64,000 bases of DNA from Actinomycetota bacterium (GTDB lineage Bacteria > Actinomycetota > Geothermincolia > Geothermincolales > RBG-13-55-18): NCBI GenBank assembly GCA_030019255.1, contig JASEFK010000004.1:89569-153568 (forward strand), read 5' to 3'. The position numbers and the translations under genes are program-made. This document shows positions 25,056-32,716 of the stretch, in pieces. Numbering within the stretch: position 1 is the first letter of the stretch; each line of letters opens with the position of its first letter. Under the pieces are notes generated by a model. That model did not search any database. It was given only the letters and a program-made list of their open reading frames with translations, and had not been told where the DNA came from.

Positions 25056-26180
25056 TTATCCCCCCACCAGGCGGCGCACGTCCGAGCGGATGACGACGCC
25101 CTTGAGGCGGCCCTCCTCCACGACCCACAGAAACTCCCTGCCGCTTTTTTCCAGGAGGGCGAGGGCTTCCAGCAAGGGGAGGTCGGGCGTACAGACCTCT
25201 CCTGCCCGCACCGGGGCGGCCACCGAGCTCACCGGCGTCTCTCCCCACAGGTCGCGGCGCACCTTCTTGAGGTGGGTCAACCTGACCTCGCCCACCAGCT
25301 TCCCCTGTCCCAGTACGGGGACGGTGGTCCCGGGAGCCCTTTCCAGGTATACCCTGTAAACTTCTTCCAGGGTGGCGGAGAGGTCCGCGGCCGGGGTTCC
25401 GGGGCGCAGGATTTCTTCCACCCGGCGTCCCTGGAGGGCGGAATGCAGGCGGGTCTGCCGGTAGCTGCCGGCGGCCGCCTGGATAAGGAAGGTCCCGATG
25501 AGGATGAACCAGGTTCCGGAGAAGAGGAGGTCATATCCGCCGTGGACCATGTCCAAGAGGAGCATTCCCGCGCCCCCCAGGACCAGGAGGGCGCCCACTC
25601 CCTGCCCCAGGCGGCTTGCCGCCCGGGTGCTTCTTTCCAGGTCTCCCCAGTGGTGCCAGAGGAGGGAACGGAGTATCCTGCCCCCGTCCAGGGGGAATCC
25701 GGGAACCAAGTTGAAGGTCCCCAGCCCGAAGTTGACCGCCGCCAGGAGGGTGAAGCCAAAGGACATGCTCTCCAGTCCCAGGGCGAAGGCCGCGTAGGCC
25801 AGGGCTCCGAAGAGCAGGCACAGGGCGTAGGAGCAGAGCGGCCCGGCCACGGCCATCTTGAACTCCACTCCCGGAGAAGTTACCTCCCTGCCCATCTGGG
25901 CCACCCCACCGAAGACGAAGAGGGTGATGCGGTTGATGGGAACTCCGTTGCGGTTGGCCACCAGCGAGTGGGCCAGCTCGTGGAGCAGCACGGAAAGGAA
26001 GAAGAAAAAGGTGGTCACCAGAGCCGCCGGAAGGTAGGAGGCGGTGCCGGAAGTCAGGTTGTCGTGAAAGAACTGCATCACCACCCAGAAGAGGAGGAAA
26101 AAGACCACGAACCAGCTCCAGTGGAGGAAGATGTCGATGCCGCGGAAGGTGGCGATGCGCAGTCCTCTTCTGGGGATCAC
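25056..26180 (-). CDS. Site-2 protease family zinc metalloprotease with CBS domains
   Basis: A 374-residue polytopic membrane protease. Zinc ligands are H67 and H71 of HELAH and D165 in NLVPGFPLDGGRILR, both inside membrane helices, so it should cleave substrates within the membrane. Helices are seen at about 17-35, 50-75, 108-135, 145-165 and 195-235. The C-terminal 130 residues hold a CBS pair (VEEILRPG through LKGVVIRSDVRRLVGG), which often binds adenosyl ligands. It is the last gene of an operon with fmdB and mtnP, 15 bp after mtnP, an interesting link because MtnP uses methylthioadenosine. The cleavage target is unknown. Confidence 0.92.
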   Translation of the reverse strand: MIPRRGLRIATFRGIDIFLHWSWFVVFFLLFWVVMQFFHDNLTSGTASYLPAALVTTFFFFLSVLLHELAHSLVANRNGVPINRITLFVFGGVAQMGREVTSPGVEFKMAVAGPLCSYALCLLFGALAYAAFALGLESMSFGFTLLAAVNFGLGTFNLVPGFPLDGGRILRSLLWHHWGDLERSTRAASRLGQGVGALLVLGGAGMLLLDMVHGGYDLLFSGTWFILIGTFLIQAAAGSYRQTRLHSALQGRRVEEILRPGTPAADLSATLEEVYRVYLERAPGTTVPVLGQGKLVGEVRLTHLKKVRRDLWGETPVSSVAAPVRAGEVCTPDLPLLEALALLEKSGREFLWVVEEGRLKGVVIRSDVRRLVGG

Positions 26181-26195
26181 CTTATCCTTCTTCTC

Positions 26196-27026
26196 TCAGG
26201 GAGATTCCTCCAGCTCGAGGGGGCTGATGGTGGCCTCGTCCAGCACGGAGGCACAGTCGCAGGTGCGTTCCGCGGCTAGGGCGGGAACCAGCTTCTCCAG
26301 GAGAAGGAGCAGCTTTTCGTTGTTCTCGCGGAACACGCGCCCCACCTCCTCCGCGGTCACCGTCTTGACACCCTCCTCGTCGGCCACCCACACGTCCCAG
26401 TCGGTGACCAGGGAGATGTTGAGATAGCACATGCCCAGCTCCCGTACCAGGACCACCTCGGGATACTGGGTCATGTTGATGACGTCCCATCCCTGGGCGT
26501 GGTACCAGCGGCTCTCCGCCCGGGTGCTGAAGCGCGGCCCGTTGATGATCACCGCCGTCCCCCCGTTCCGGCAGGGGATTCCCAGCTCCCCGGCCAGGCG
26601 GGCGCAGACCTCGCGCATCTCCGGGCAGTAGGGCTCGGCGCAGCTTATATGCACCGCGGCCGGACCATCGTAGAAGGTGCACTCCTGGCGCCCGGTCCGG
26701 TCGACGAACTGGTCGCAGAGGACGAAGGTCCCCGGAGGGATCTCACGCTGCAGGGACCCGCAGGCCCCGGGGGAGATGATGCGTTCCACGCCGAACTCCC
26801 GCATCCCGTAGACGTTGGCCCGGTAGTTGATGCGGTGGGGAGGGAACTGGTGATACCTGCCGTGCCGGGGCAAAAAGACCACCGGTATCCCGGCCAGCTC
26901 CCCGTGGGTGAAGCGGTCGCTGGGTGGTCCGAAGGGGGTGTGCACGGCGTAGCTCTTCCCTCCCTTGATGAAGGAGTAGAAGCCTGATCCTCCAAATATC
27001 CCTATCCTGGCCTCGGGCAGTCCCAT
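26196..27026 (-). CDS. mtnP: S-methyl-5'-thioadenosine phosphorylase / purine nucleoside phosphorylase
   Basis: A 276-residue phosphorylase that splits methylthioadenosine to adenine and methylthioribose-1-phosphate in methionine salvage. Seen motifs are GGSGFYSF, the phosphate loop FLPRHGRYH, PPHRINYRANVYGMR, ISPGACGSLQREIPPG, and the base-binding INMTQYPEVVLVRELGMCY. Length and motif order fit the MTAP branch of the PNP_UDP_1 family. ATG at 27026 follows GGGGGAA. The gene lies between fmdB (33 bp) and the site-2 protease (15 bp) on the minus strand. Inosine or guanosine could also be substrates. Confidence 0.92.
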   Translation of the reverse strand: MGLPEARIGIFGGSGFYSFIKGGKSYAVHTPFGPPSDRFTHGELAGIPVVFLPRHGRYHQFPPHRINYRANVYGMREFGVERIISPGACGSLQREIPPGTFVLCDQFVDRTGRQECTFYDGPAAVHISCAEPYCPEMREVCARLAGELGIPCRNGGTAVIINGPRFSTRAESRWYHAQGWDVINMTQYPEVVLVRELGMCYLNISLVTDWDVWVADEEGVKTVTAEEVGRVFRENNEKLLLLLEKLVPALAAERTCDCASVLDEATISPLELEESP

Positions 27027-27059
27027 GATTCCCCCTTCACGCCTTCCCTCGCTTCCTCC

Positions 27060-27338
27060 TCAGGTGCCGGGGCTTTCCTCCCCTCCCACGGAGGCCTTTT
27101 CCTCCACCTTTTCCGCCTCACCGGCCGCCTTTTCCGCTCCCGCTTTCCCCTTCCCGTTGTCCGAGGCGCGGGAGTCGGTCTTGTAGAAGCCGGAGCCCTT
27201 GAAGATTATCCCCACGGGGTGAAAGAGGCGGCGCACCTTCCCGCCGCAGCGGGGACAGTTATCCACGCTCTCGTTCATCCCGTGCACGGTCTCGAACACG
27301 TCGCTGCAGTCGAGGCACTTGTACTCGTAGGTCGGCAT
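27060..27338 (-). CDS. FmdB-family zinc ribbon protein
   Basis: A 92-residue protein. Residues 1-42 form the FmdB zinc ribbon (MPTYEYKCLDCSDVFE, then DNCPRCGGKVRRLF) with two CxxC pairs, followed by FKGSGFYKTDS, the usual end of the domain. The remaining 35 residues are a low-complexity Lys/Glu/Ala tail. FmdB proteins are thought to be small regulators; the name comes from an amide/urea porin system. First gene of the fmdB-mtnP-protease operon. ATG 27338 follows an AGGTGATC site. Confidence 0.9.
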   Translation of the reverse strand: MPTYEYKCLDCSDVFETVHGMNESVDNCPRCGGKVRRLFHPVGIIFKGSGFYKTDSRASDNGKGKAGAEKAAGEAEKVEEKASVGGEESPGT

Positions 27339-27557
27339 GTTCGATCACCTCGCTTCCGTTTTTGCAGTTGAAAATATACCGTTTACCCGCCTTCAATTCA
27401 ACTTTAACCCGGCGCGGAGGACGGTGGATTGAGCTCCCTCATCCCGGAAGCGTGGATCCGGAAATGGAGAATAGAGGGGAAAGGGGTGGAATTTCGCGGT
27501 CCTGCAGCCCGCGCCGGGGTCCCCGGTGAACTAAAGGGGAGGAAACGGGGGAAACTG

Positions 27558-27590
27558 GGTTCATATCCTCCGGAGGCGGATTCCGGAAGC
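27558..27590 (+). repeat. 33-bp direct repeat, copy 1
   Basis: Identical to copy 2 exactly 120 bp downstream. It contains two perfect palindromes, CCTCCGGAGG and TTCCGGAA, in a row. Confidence 0.9.
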
Positions 27591-27677
27591 GGAGGAAAAA
27601 CAGGCGCGGTGGCACAAGTCCCCGGGTTTGCGGTCGGAAGTCCACGGGGATTTCGTGGGCAGGGAGCGAAGGGTACA

Positions 27678-27710
27678 GGTTCATATCCTCCGGAGGCGGA
27701 TTCCGGAAGC
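27678..27710 (+). repeat. 33-bp direct repeat, copy 2
   Basis: Identical to copy 1 over all 33 bases (begins GGTTCATATCCTCC, ends TTCCGGAAGC), while flanks on both sides differ completely. This points to an interspersed, REP-like or binding-site repeat rather than a simple tandem duplication. Confidence 0.9.
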
Positions 27711-27875
27711 AGGGAGGTTTCCGGGCGTATCCTGCCCGGGGCAAGAGCCGGGACGGGCAGCGAGGATGCGGCGACGGGCGCGTGGTAAGCTAAGGACGGG
27801 TATAAGGGGACGGGCGCGGGGCGCGGCGAGGGAAAACCCGTCCCGGGGAAAAACGGAAAGGAAACGGAGGTAGGG

Positions 27876-28775
27876 ATGAGCATACTGGTGGTGGGCTCCG
27901 TGGCCCTGGACTCGGTGCGTACCCCCTTCGGGGAGGTCGAGGAGGTGCTGGGAGGTTCGGCGACCTTCTTCAGCGTGGCGGCCTCCTTCTTCAACCGTGT
28001 GAGAATGGTGGCCGTGGTGGGGGAGGACTTCCCCGACGAGCACCTGGAATTTCTTCGTTCCCGGGGAGTGGACCTGCGCGGGCTCCAGGTGGTGCCCGGT
28101 AAAACCTTCCGCTGGCGCGGCTACTACGAGTACGACCTGAACGACGCCCACACCCTGGAAACCCAGCTCAACGTCTTCGAGAACTTCCGGCCCGAGATAC
28201 CAGAGGAATACCGGGACTCGGAGTTCGTTTTCCTGGCCAACATCGATCCAGCGCTCCAGTCCATGGTGCTGGACCAGGTGCACTCTCCCCGGCTGGTTCT
28301 CTGCGACACCATGAACTACTGGATAGAGAACAAGCGCGACGAGCTGTTGCGGACCATCGCCCGGGTGGATTACCTCCTGCTCAACGATGCCGAGGCCCGC
28401 CAGCTGGCCGGCGAACCCAACCTCATCGCCGCGGGAAGGAAACTTCTGGAAATGGGTCCCAGCCGGGTGATCATCAAGAAGGGAGAGCACGGGGTGATCA
28501 TGCTCGGGGAGGGGACCTTCTTCTCCCTCCCGGCCTATCCCCTCGAATCGGTCTTCGATCCCACCGGGGCCGGGGATTCCTTCGGGGGCGGTTTCCTGGG
28601 TTCCCTTTCCAGGGCGCCGGAGATAAGCGAGGAAGCCATCCGCCACGCCGTGGTGTACGGGAGCGTCACCGCCTCCTTCGCCGTGGAGGACTTCTCCTGC
28701 CGGCGCCTGAGTGCGCTGAGCAGGGAGGACATCGAGGCCCGCTACCGTGAGTTTATGGAGATAACCTGCTTTTGA
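27876..28775 (+). CDS. PfkB-family sugar/nucleoside kinase
   Basis: A 299-residue ribokinase-fold enzyme that phosphorylates a sugar or nucleoside with ATP. The N-terminal GSVALDSV and GGSATFFSVAASFF are the substrate-side glycines; the C-terminal signature DPTGAGDSFGGGFLG holds the catalytic base D234. An internal NDAEARQLAG segment also fits the family. Substrate cannot be assigned. ATG at 27876 has GGAGG 5 bases upstream. It stands alone on its strand after the repeat-bearing region. Confidence 0.9.
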   Translation: MSILVVGSVALDSVRTPFGEVEEVLGGSATFFSVAASFFNRVRMVAVVGEDFPDEHLEFLRSRGVDLRGLQVVPGKTFRWRGYYEYDLNDAHTLETQLNVFENFRPEIPEEYRDSEFVFLANIDPALQSMVLDQVHSPRLVLCDTMNYWIENKRDELLRTIARVDYLLLNDAEARQLAGEPNLIAAGRKLLEMGPSRVIIKKGEHGVIMLGEGTFFSLPAYPLESVFDPTGAGDSFGGGFLGSLSRAPEISEEAIRHAVVYGSVTASFAVEDFSCRRLSALSREDIEARYREFMEITCF

Positions 28776-28869
28776 AGGAAATGCGCCCCGACTCCGATCG
28801 AAAGCGCGGACGAAACTTCCCCGCATCCTTCTCCGGCGCGGGGAAGGTTTCTGCCTCGGATCCCGGGTT

Positions 28870-29025
28870 TCAGGCCTCCAGCTTCCTGCTCAGCTTGTCC
28901 GCCTTTTTCTGCAGCTTGGCCTCTTCCTTCTCCAGCTTGGCCAGCTTCTTTTGCAACTTCCCCTTCAGCTTCTCCAGCTTGGAGAGCCTTTTTTCCGCCT
29001 TGGACAGCTTACGAGCCTTCCCCAT
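28870..29025 (-). CDS. Tiny lysine-rich coiled-coil protein
   Basis: A 51-residue protein, too short for many gene finders. It has AAAGGAGG exactly 8 bases before the ATG at 29025. The sequence is nearly all Lys, Leu, Glu, Ala and Gln in a heptad-like pattern (LSKLEKLKGKLQKKLAKLEK), predicting a single long, strongly basic alpha-helix or coiled coil. About 18 of 51 residues are lysine. It could bind nucleic acid or a membrane, or be a small assembly factor. No family is recognised. The gene converges with the PfkB gene, and a possible promoter, TTGGTA-18-TATACT on the minus strand, lies upstream. Confidence 0.75.
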   Translation of the reverse strand: MGKARKLSKAEKRLSKLEKLKGKLQKKLAKLEKEEAKLQKKADKLSRKLEA

Positions 29026-29273
29026 GGCCGGATCCTCCTTTCGACATGCCGGAATGTCTTACCATGTACATCCTCAAAGTATAACATCAGGCTCCTTGAG
29101 CTACCAAACCGGGCCCGCCGGTCGCCCAGGTGCCGTTCCGGATGAACCCCGTCATCTCAGCGGCCGCATGGACGGGTGACCCCCCGCGATAGGGCAGGGC
29201 CTGCGGTGCGCCTCAGGCGGGGAAGCACCCGGGAATCATGCGCTCAAGTCCGCCTTCTGGTATCCTCGGGGGC

Positions 29274-30083
29274 ATGGAGACGAAGGGACTGGTGGACTAC
29301 CATCTGCACACCCCGCGCTGCGGCCACGCCGTTGGGGACCTGGAGGAATACGTGGCCAGGGCCATGCGCCTGGGCCTCTCCGAGGTGGGCTTCTCCGACC
29401 ACTTCCCACTCCTCCACCTGCAGGACCCCACCTTGAGCATGGGCCTGGAAGAATTGCCGGAATACGTGAGGGAGGTGAGCCGTCTCGCGGAGAGCGTCTC
29501 CGGGATCCGCGTCCGCCTGGGGATCGAGGTGGACTACCTGCCGGGCTACGAGGAAAGGACGGCGGAGATCCTCTCCGCGCATGCCTTCGATTACGTCATG
29601 GGCTCGGTGCATTTCCTGGACGGATGGGGTTTCGACGACCCGCGGTACGTGGAAGGATACCGCGGCCGGGACCTCCACGCGCTCTGGGCCAGGTATTTCC
29701 AGGTCCTGGGAGACGCCGCCGAGTGCGGGCTCTTCGATGTCCTGGCCCACCCGGACCTCATAAAGAAGTTCGGCTTCCGGCCCCGCGGGGACGTGGGGCC
29801 GCTCTACGAGTCCTGCCTGGACCGAGTGGCCGCGGCGGGGCTGGCGGTAGAGGTGAGCACGGCGGGGTTGAGCAAGCCGGTGGGCGAGATGTATCCCGGT
29901 GAGGATTTCCTGCGCCTGTGCCGGGAAAGGGGCATACCGGTGACCCTCGGTTCCGACGCCCATTCACCCGAGGAGGTGGGAAGAGATTACGGGGCGGCGG
30001 TGGAGTTGCTGAGCCGGGTGGGGTATCGGGAGATAGCCCTTTTCGAGCGGCGCAGAAGGACGCTCGTGCCCCTCCCTGACTGA
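29274..30083 (+). CDS. PHP-domain histidinol-phosphatase (HisJ-like)
   Basis: A 269-residue phosphatase of the PHP family, expected to remove phosphate from histidinol phosphate. Metal-binding motifs are DYHLHTPRCGHA near the N-terminus, SDHFPLLH, the central EVDYLPGYE, GSVHFLDGWGF, VLAHPDLIKKFG and the terminal GSDAHSPEEVG. All three metals' ligands appear present. I start at the ATG at 29274, giving a family-typical N-terminus; an in-frame ATG at 29238 would add 12 residues. The ribosome site is weak for both. No other his genes are nearby, so a related PHP phosphoesterase role remains possible. Confidence 0.85.
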   Translation: METKGLVDYHLHTPRCGHAVGDLEEYVARAMRLGLSEVGFSDHFPLLHLQDPTLSMGLEELPEYVREVSRLAESVSGIRVRLGIEVDYLPGYEERTAEILSAHAFDYVMGSVHFLDGWGFDDPRYVEGYRGRDLHALWARYFQVLGDAAECGLFDVLAHPDLIKKFGFRPRGDVGPLYESCLDRVAAAGLAVEVSTAGLSKPVGEMYPGEDFLRLCRERGIPVTLGSDAHSPEEVGRDYGAAVELLSRVGYREIALFERRRRTLVPLPD

Positions 30084-30106
30084 GCCCGACGTTCGCCCGG
30101 AGACCC

Positions 30107-30481
30107 TTACCTGGAAATGATATCCAGGGCCATCTTCTCCACCTGGTCCTTGGTGAAGGGCTTCTCCAGGTAGTCGTCCACCCCCTCCCTCTTCGCCTGG
30201 GCAATGGTCTGAGGCGAGGAGTAGGCAGTCATGAGGATGATCTTGACGTGTGGGAATTCCCCTTTCACGATGCGGGCCAGCTCGATCCCGTCTATCTTGG
30301 GCATGCGGATGTCTGCCAGGATGACATCGGGCGGTTCCTTCCTCACCATCTCCACCGCTTCCGCACCGTCGCTGGCCTCCTCCACGTGGAAGCCTGCCCG
30401 TTCCAGCCAGCGGGATACGAGGTGGCGGACGCCTTCGTTGTCGTCCACGATAAGCAGCTTGGTCTCAGGCCTGGTGTCCAT
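30107..30481 (-). CDS. Single-domain response regulator, partner of the adjacent kinase
   Basis: A 124-residue receiver domain with LLIVDDNE, phospho-acceptor D57 in VILADIRMPK, the switch Thr in LMTAYS and Lys in LEKPFTKDQ. There is no output domain. The ATG at 30481 lies inside the 3' end of the histidine kinase gene (17-bp overlap), so the two are translated together and probably form a pair. GAGGGG precedes the ATG. The output must be by protein-protein contact or by phosphotransfer. Confidence 0.93.
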   Translation of the reverse strand: MDTRPETKLLIVDDNEGVRHLVSRWLERAGFHVEEASDGAEAVEMVRKEPPDVILADIRMPKIDGIELARIVKGEFPHVKIILMTAYSSPQTIAQAKREGVDDYLEKPFTKDQVEKMALDIISR

Positions 30482-32330
30482 TGCCGACCCCTCGAGTCGG
30501 GAGCTTGAGGGTGAAGACCGTTCCCCCGTCCTCTCGTGAGCGTACATCTATGCCTCCTCCGCAGTCCAGAAGGATCTTCTGCACGATTGACAGTCCCAGC
30601 CCGGTGCCCCCTTCCTTGGTGGTGAAGAAGGGGTCGAATATGGATGGGAGGACGTCCGCGGGGATGCCGCAGCCGGTGTCCTCCACGGTCATCTCCACGA
30701 AGCCGTTTCCGGTGTCCCTGGCCCGCACCGTGACCATGCCCCCGCCGGGCATGGCATGGAAGGCGTTCTCTAGGAGGTTGAAGAGCACGTGGCGCAGGTT
30801 GTCCCTGGTGAACATGACCGGGGGCAGGCCGTCGGGAAGCTCCGGCACCACCTCCACGCCCTCCCTCCCGTTGGCGCGCAGGAAATCGGCGATCAGGGAG
30901 GGCACCTCCTCGCTCAGCAGGAGGGTGGCTTTCTCGGCGGCCGGGAAGGAGGATCGGCTGAAGGCGAGCATCCCGGAGATCCACTGGTTGCTGAGGGTCG
31001 CTTCCCGGCGGATCATCTCCAGCAGCCGCTTCTTGCCCGGGTCCTGCTCCTCCTCCTCCAGCTCGTCGGCCAGGCCGATGATGGCGAAGAGCGGGTTCTT
31101 GACCTCGTGGGCGATCTTGGCCGCCATCTGTCCCAGGATGGACAGGTGGTCCTGCTGGCGCAGCCTCCGTTCCATCTCCTTGACCCCGGTGACGTCCATG
31201 AAGACCACCGCCGCACCCATCATCTCTCCCTTGGCCCGGTGCAGGGGGAAGGCGTTGAAGTTCAGGATCATGCGCCGCCCTTCCGGGCCTTCGATGACCA
31301 GTTCGTGGTGGCGGAAGGTGCGGCCCTCCTCCATGCACAGGCGCAGGATGGGCTGGAGATAGGAGAGGGAACGGAACTTCTCCCTCTCCCTTACCATGTC
31401 CCGGTAGTTTATCCCCAGCACCTCCTTGGCCTGCAGGCCCAGCATCTCCGAGGCCTCGCGGTTGAAGTAGATGACGTCTCCTTCCGCGTTGATGACCAGC
31501 ACCCCGGCTAGCATCTCCTGGATGAAGTGTTCCGTGTATTCCTGCGTATCTGCTAGCCATTCCAGGGTCCTCTGGCTCTTCTTGTACAGTTCCACGTTGA
31601 TCATGGCCACCGCCAGCTCGTGTCCCAGGCTGGTGAGAAGGTTGATCTCCTCCGGCTTGTACTCGTGTTCTTCGCAGGTGGCGGTGACCGCCAGCCCCAC
31701 CACCTGGCCCTTGGCCTTGAGGGGCATGATCACCTGGGAACGCGGGCTCTTGCCGCCGGTATAGGTCTCCGCGGCCCGGGGATCCCGGGGCAGGTTGTCG
31801 CGGATGGTCATCCTGCCGGTGAGGAAGGCCTTGCCCACCGCTCCCTTGCCCACGGGTATCTTGAGACCCCGCACCGCCTCCTCGCGGAATCCGCGGTGGG
31901 AGAGCACCTGGAGGTGTTTCCCCTCCTCGTCGGGGACCAGCACCACCCCGATACTCGAGTTGGTGAGGGCAAGCATGACCCCCAGGATGTTCTCCACCAG
32001 CTCCTTGAGGTCCAGGGTGGAGCTCACCGCGCTCACCGCGTCGGCCAGGATGCCGAAGCGCAGGTTGAGGTCGGTTATCTCCTCTATGTATTGCTTGTTC
32101 TGTTCGCGGTAGCGCCACCAGTCCCAGGCCAGGAAGACGCCGAGTCCCACCACGCATGCCCCCAGCGCCCCGCCGACGAGGTACCGGTAGGGCGGGCCCA
32201 TAAACGTGGTGACCGCCATTATCCCGGCGGTGAGCACGGCGACGACCGCCGCCATGAGGACCGGCAGGTACCTCTCCGGCCGGCGGCTTTCCCGGCCGCC
32301 GTCCGGAAGTCTCGGCCTCTCCTTTTCCAT
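30465..32330 (-). CDS. Membrane sensor histidine kinase with GAF and PAS domains
   Basis: A 621-residue kinase. Two close membrane helices (about 22-43 and 49-70) leave almost no external loop, so sensing is probably inside the cell or within the membrane. A GAF domain (about 105-255) and a PAS domain (about 270-390) follow. The phospho-acceptor is H408 in KIAHEVKNPL. The ATPase domain shows the N box NLLENAFHAMP, DTGCGIP and GGTGLGLSIVQKI. It is translated with the receiver protein that overlaps its 3' end. ATG at 32330 is preceded by GGGGGTAGGAA. The signal is unknown. Confidence 0.93.
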   Translation of the reverse strand: MEKERPRLPDGGRESRRPERYLPVLMAAVVAVLTAGIMAVTTFMGPPYRYLVGGALGACVVGLGVFLAWDWWRYREQNKQYIEEITDLNLRFGILADAVSAVSSTLDLKELVENILGVMLALTNSSIGVVLVPDEEGKHLQVLSHRGFREEAVRGLKIPVGKGAVGKAFLTGRMTIRDNLPRDPRAAETYTGGKSPRSQVIMPLKAKGQVVGLAVTATCEEHEYKPEEINLLTSLGHELAVAMINVELYKKSQRTLEWLADTQEYTEHFIQEMLAGVLVINAEGDVIYFNREASEMLGLQAKEVLGINYRDMVREREKFRSLSYLQPILRLCMEEGRTFRHHELVIEGPEGRRMILNFNAFPLHRAKGEMMGAAVVFMDVTGVKEMERRLRQQDHLSILGQMAAKIAHEVKNPLFAIIGLADELEEEEQDPGKKRLLEMIRREATLSNQWISGMLAFSRSSFPAAEKATLLLSEEVPSLIADFLRANGREGVEVVPELPDGLPPVMFTRDNLRHVLFNLLENAFHAMPGGGMVTVRARDTGNGFVEMTVEDTGCGIPADVLPSIFDPFFTTKEGGTGLGLSIVQKILLDCGGGIDVRSREDGGTVFTLKLPTRGVGNGHQA

Positions 32331-32716
32331 TTCCTACCCCCGGATGTCCAAGTCTCATTATCGGCAGATAGGGCTTCATCCTTTGAGGGTCGGGATTATG
32401 CATGGTAATGGCGCCTCCGTGGGAATGTCTTCTTCATCATTCTCGAGGAATCGGGCCCTTATCTACGTGCGACGGGAAAAGGAATGCTGATGCCGCTTCC
32501 GCCCATCCCGCAAACCGATGTCGAGCGGGCCCGTCGCGCCAGGTGGAATGACGGATATTCCGCCGGAACGGACGCTCCATCCCTGAGGGTTCGGGAATGA
32601 CTTCCCTACAGGCGTCTTCCTCCTTTCCACGAACGTTCCATCCCCAGGTGGTTCGGGGCTTTTATCCGGATAACGCCGGGAGAAGCCCTTTACGGTCGCG
32701 AACGCGCGCGGCGGGC
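32331..32716. other. Intergenic region between chelatase and histidine kinase genes
   Basis: No gene is supported in these 386 bases. The left part (32340-32420) is AT-richer; on the minus strand it contains GATAATGAG, a likely -10 for the kinase. Both neighbours are on the minus strand, so the right part is the 3' side of the chelatase gene; I saw no strong terminator. Confidence 0.35.

Larger units (their letters stand above)
27339..27875. other. Divergent intergenic region carrying a 33-bp direct repeat
   Basis: These 537 bases separate fmdB (minus) from the PfkB kinase (plus). A low-complexity open frame at 27429-27788 is not convincing as a protein. The fmdB promoter is likely in the AT-rich 27360-27410 part. 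The middle contains two copies of a 33-bp sequence listed separately. AAAGGAAACGGAGG at 27858-27871 is the kinase ribosome site. Confidence 0.45.

Noticed and set aside
27557-27571. GGTTCATATCC in the 33-bp repeat, resembling a tRNA T arm
   Set aside because: Position 58 is T instead of the required A, and no acceptor, D or anticodon arm can be drawn around it.
27429-27788. A 119-codon plus-strand open frame containing both 33-bp repeats
   Set aside because: No ribosome site, low-complexity Gly/Arg/Pro translation; both repeats are in frame only because 120 is a multiple of three.
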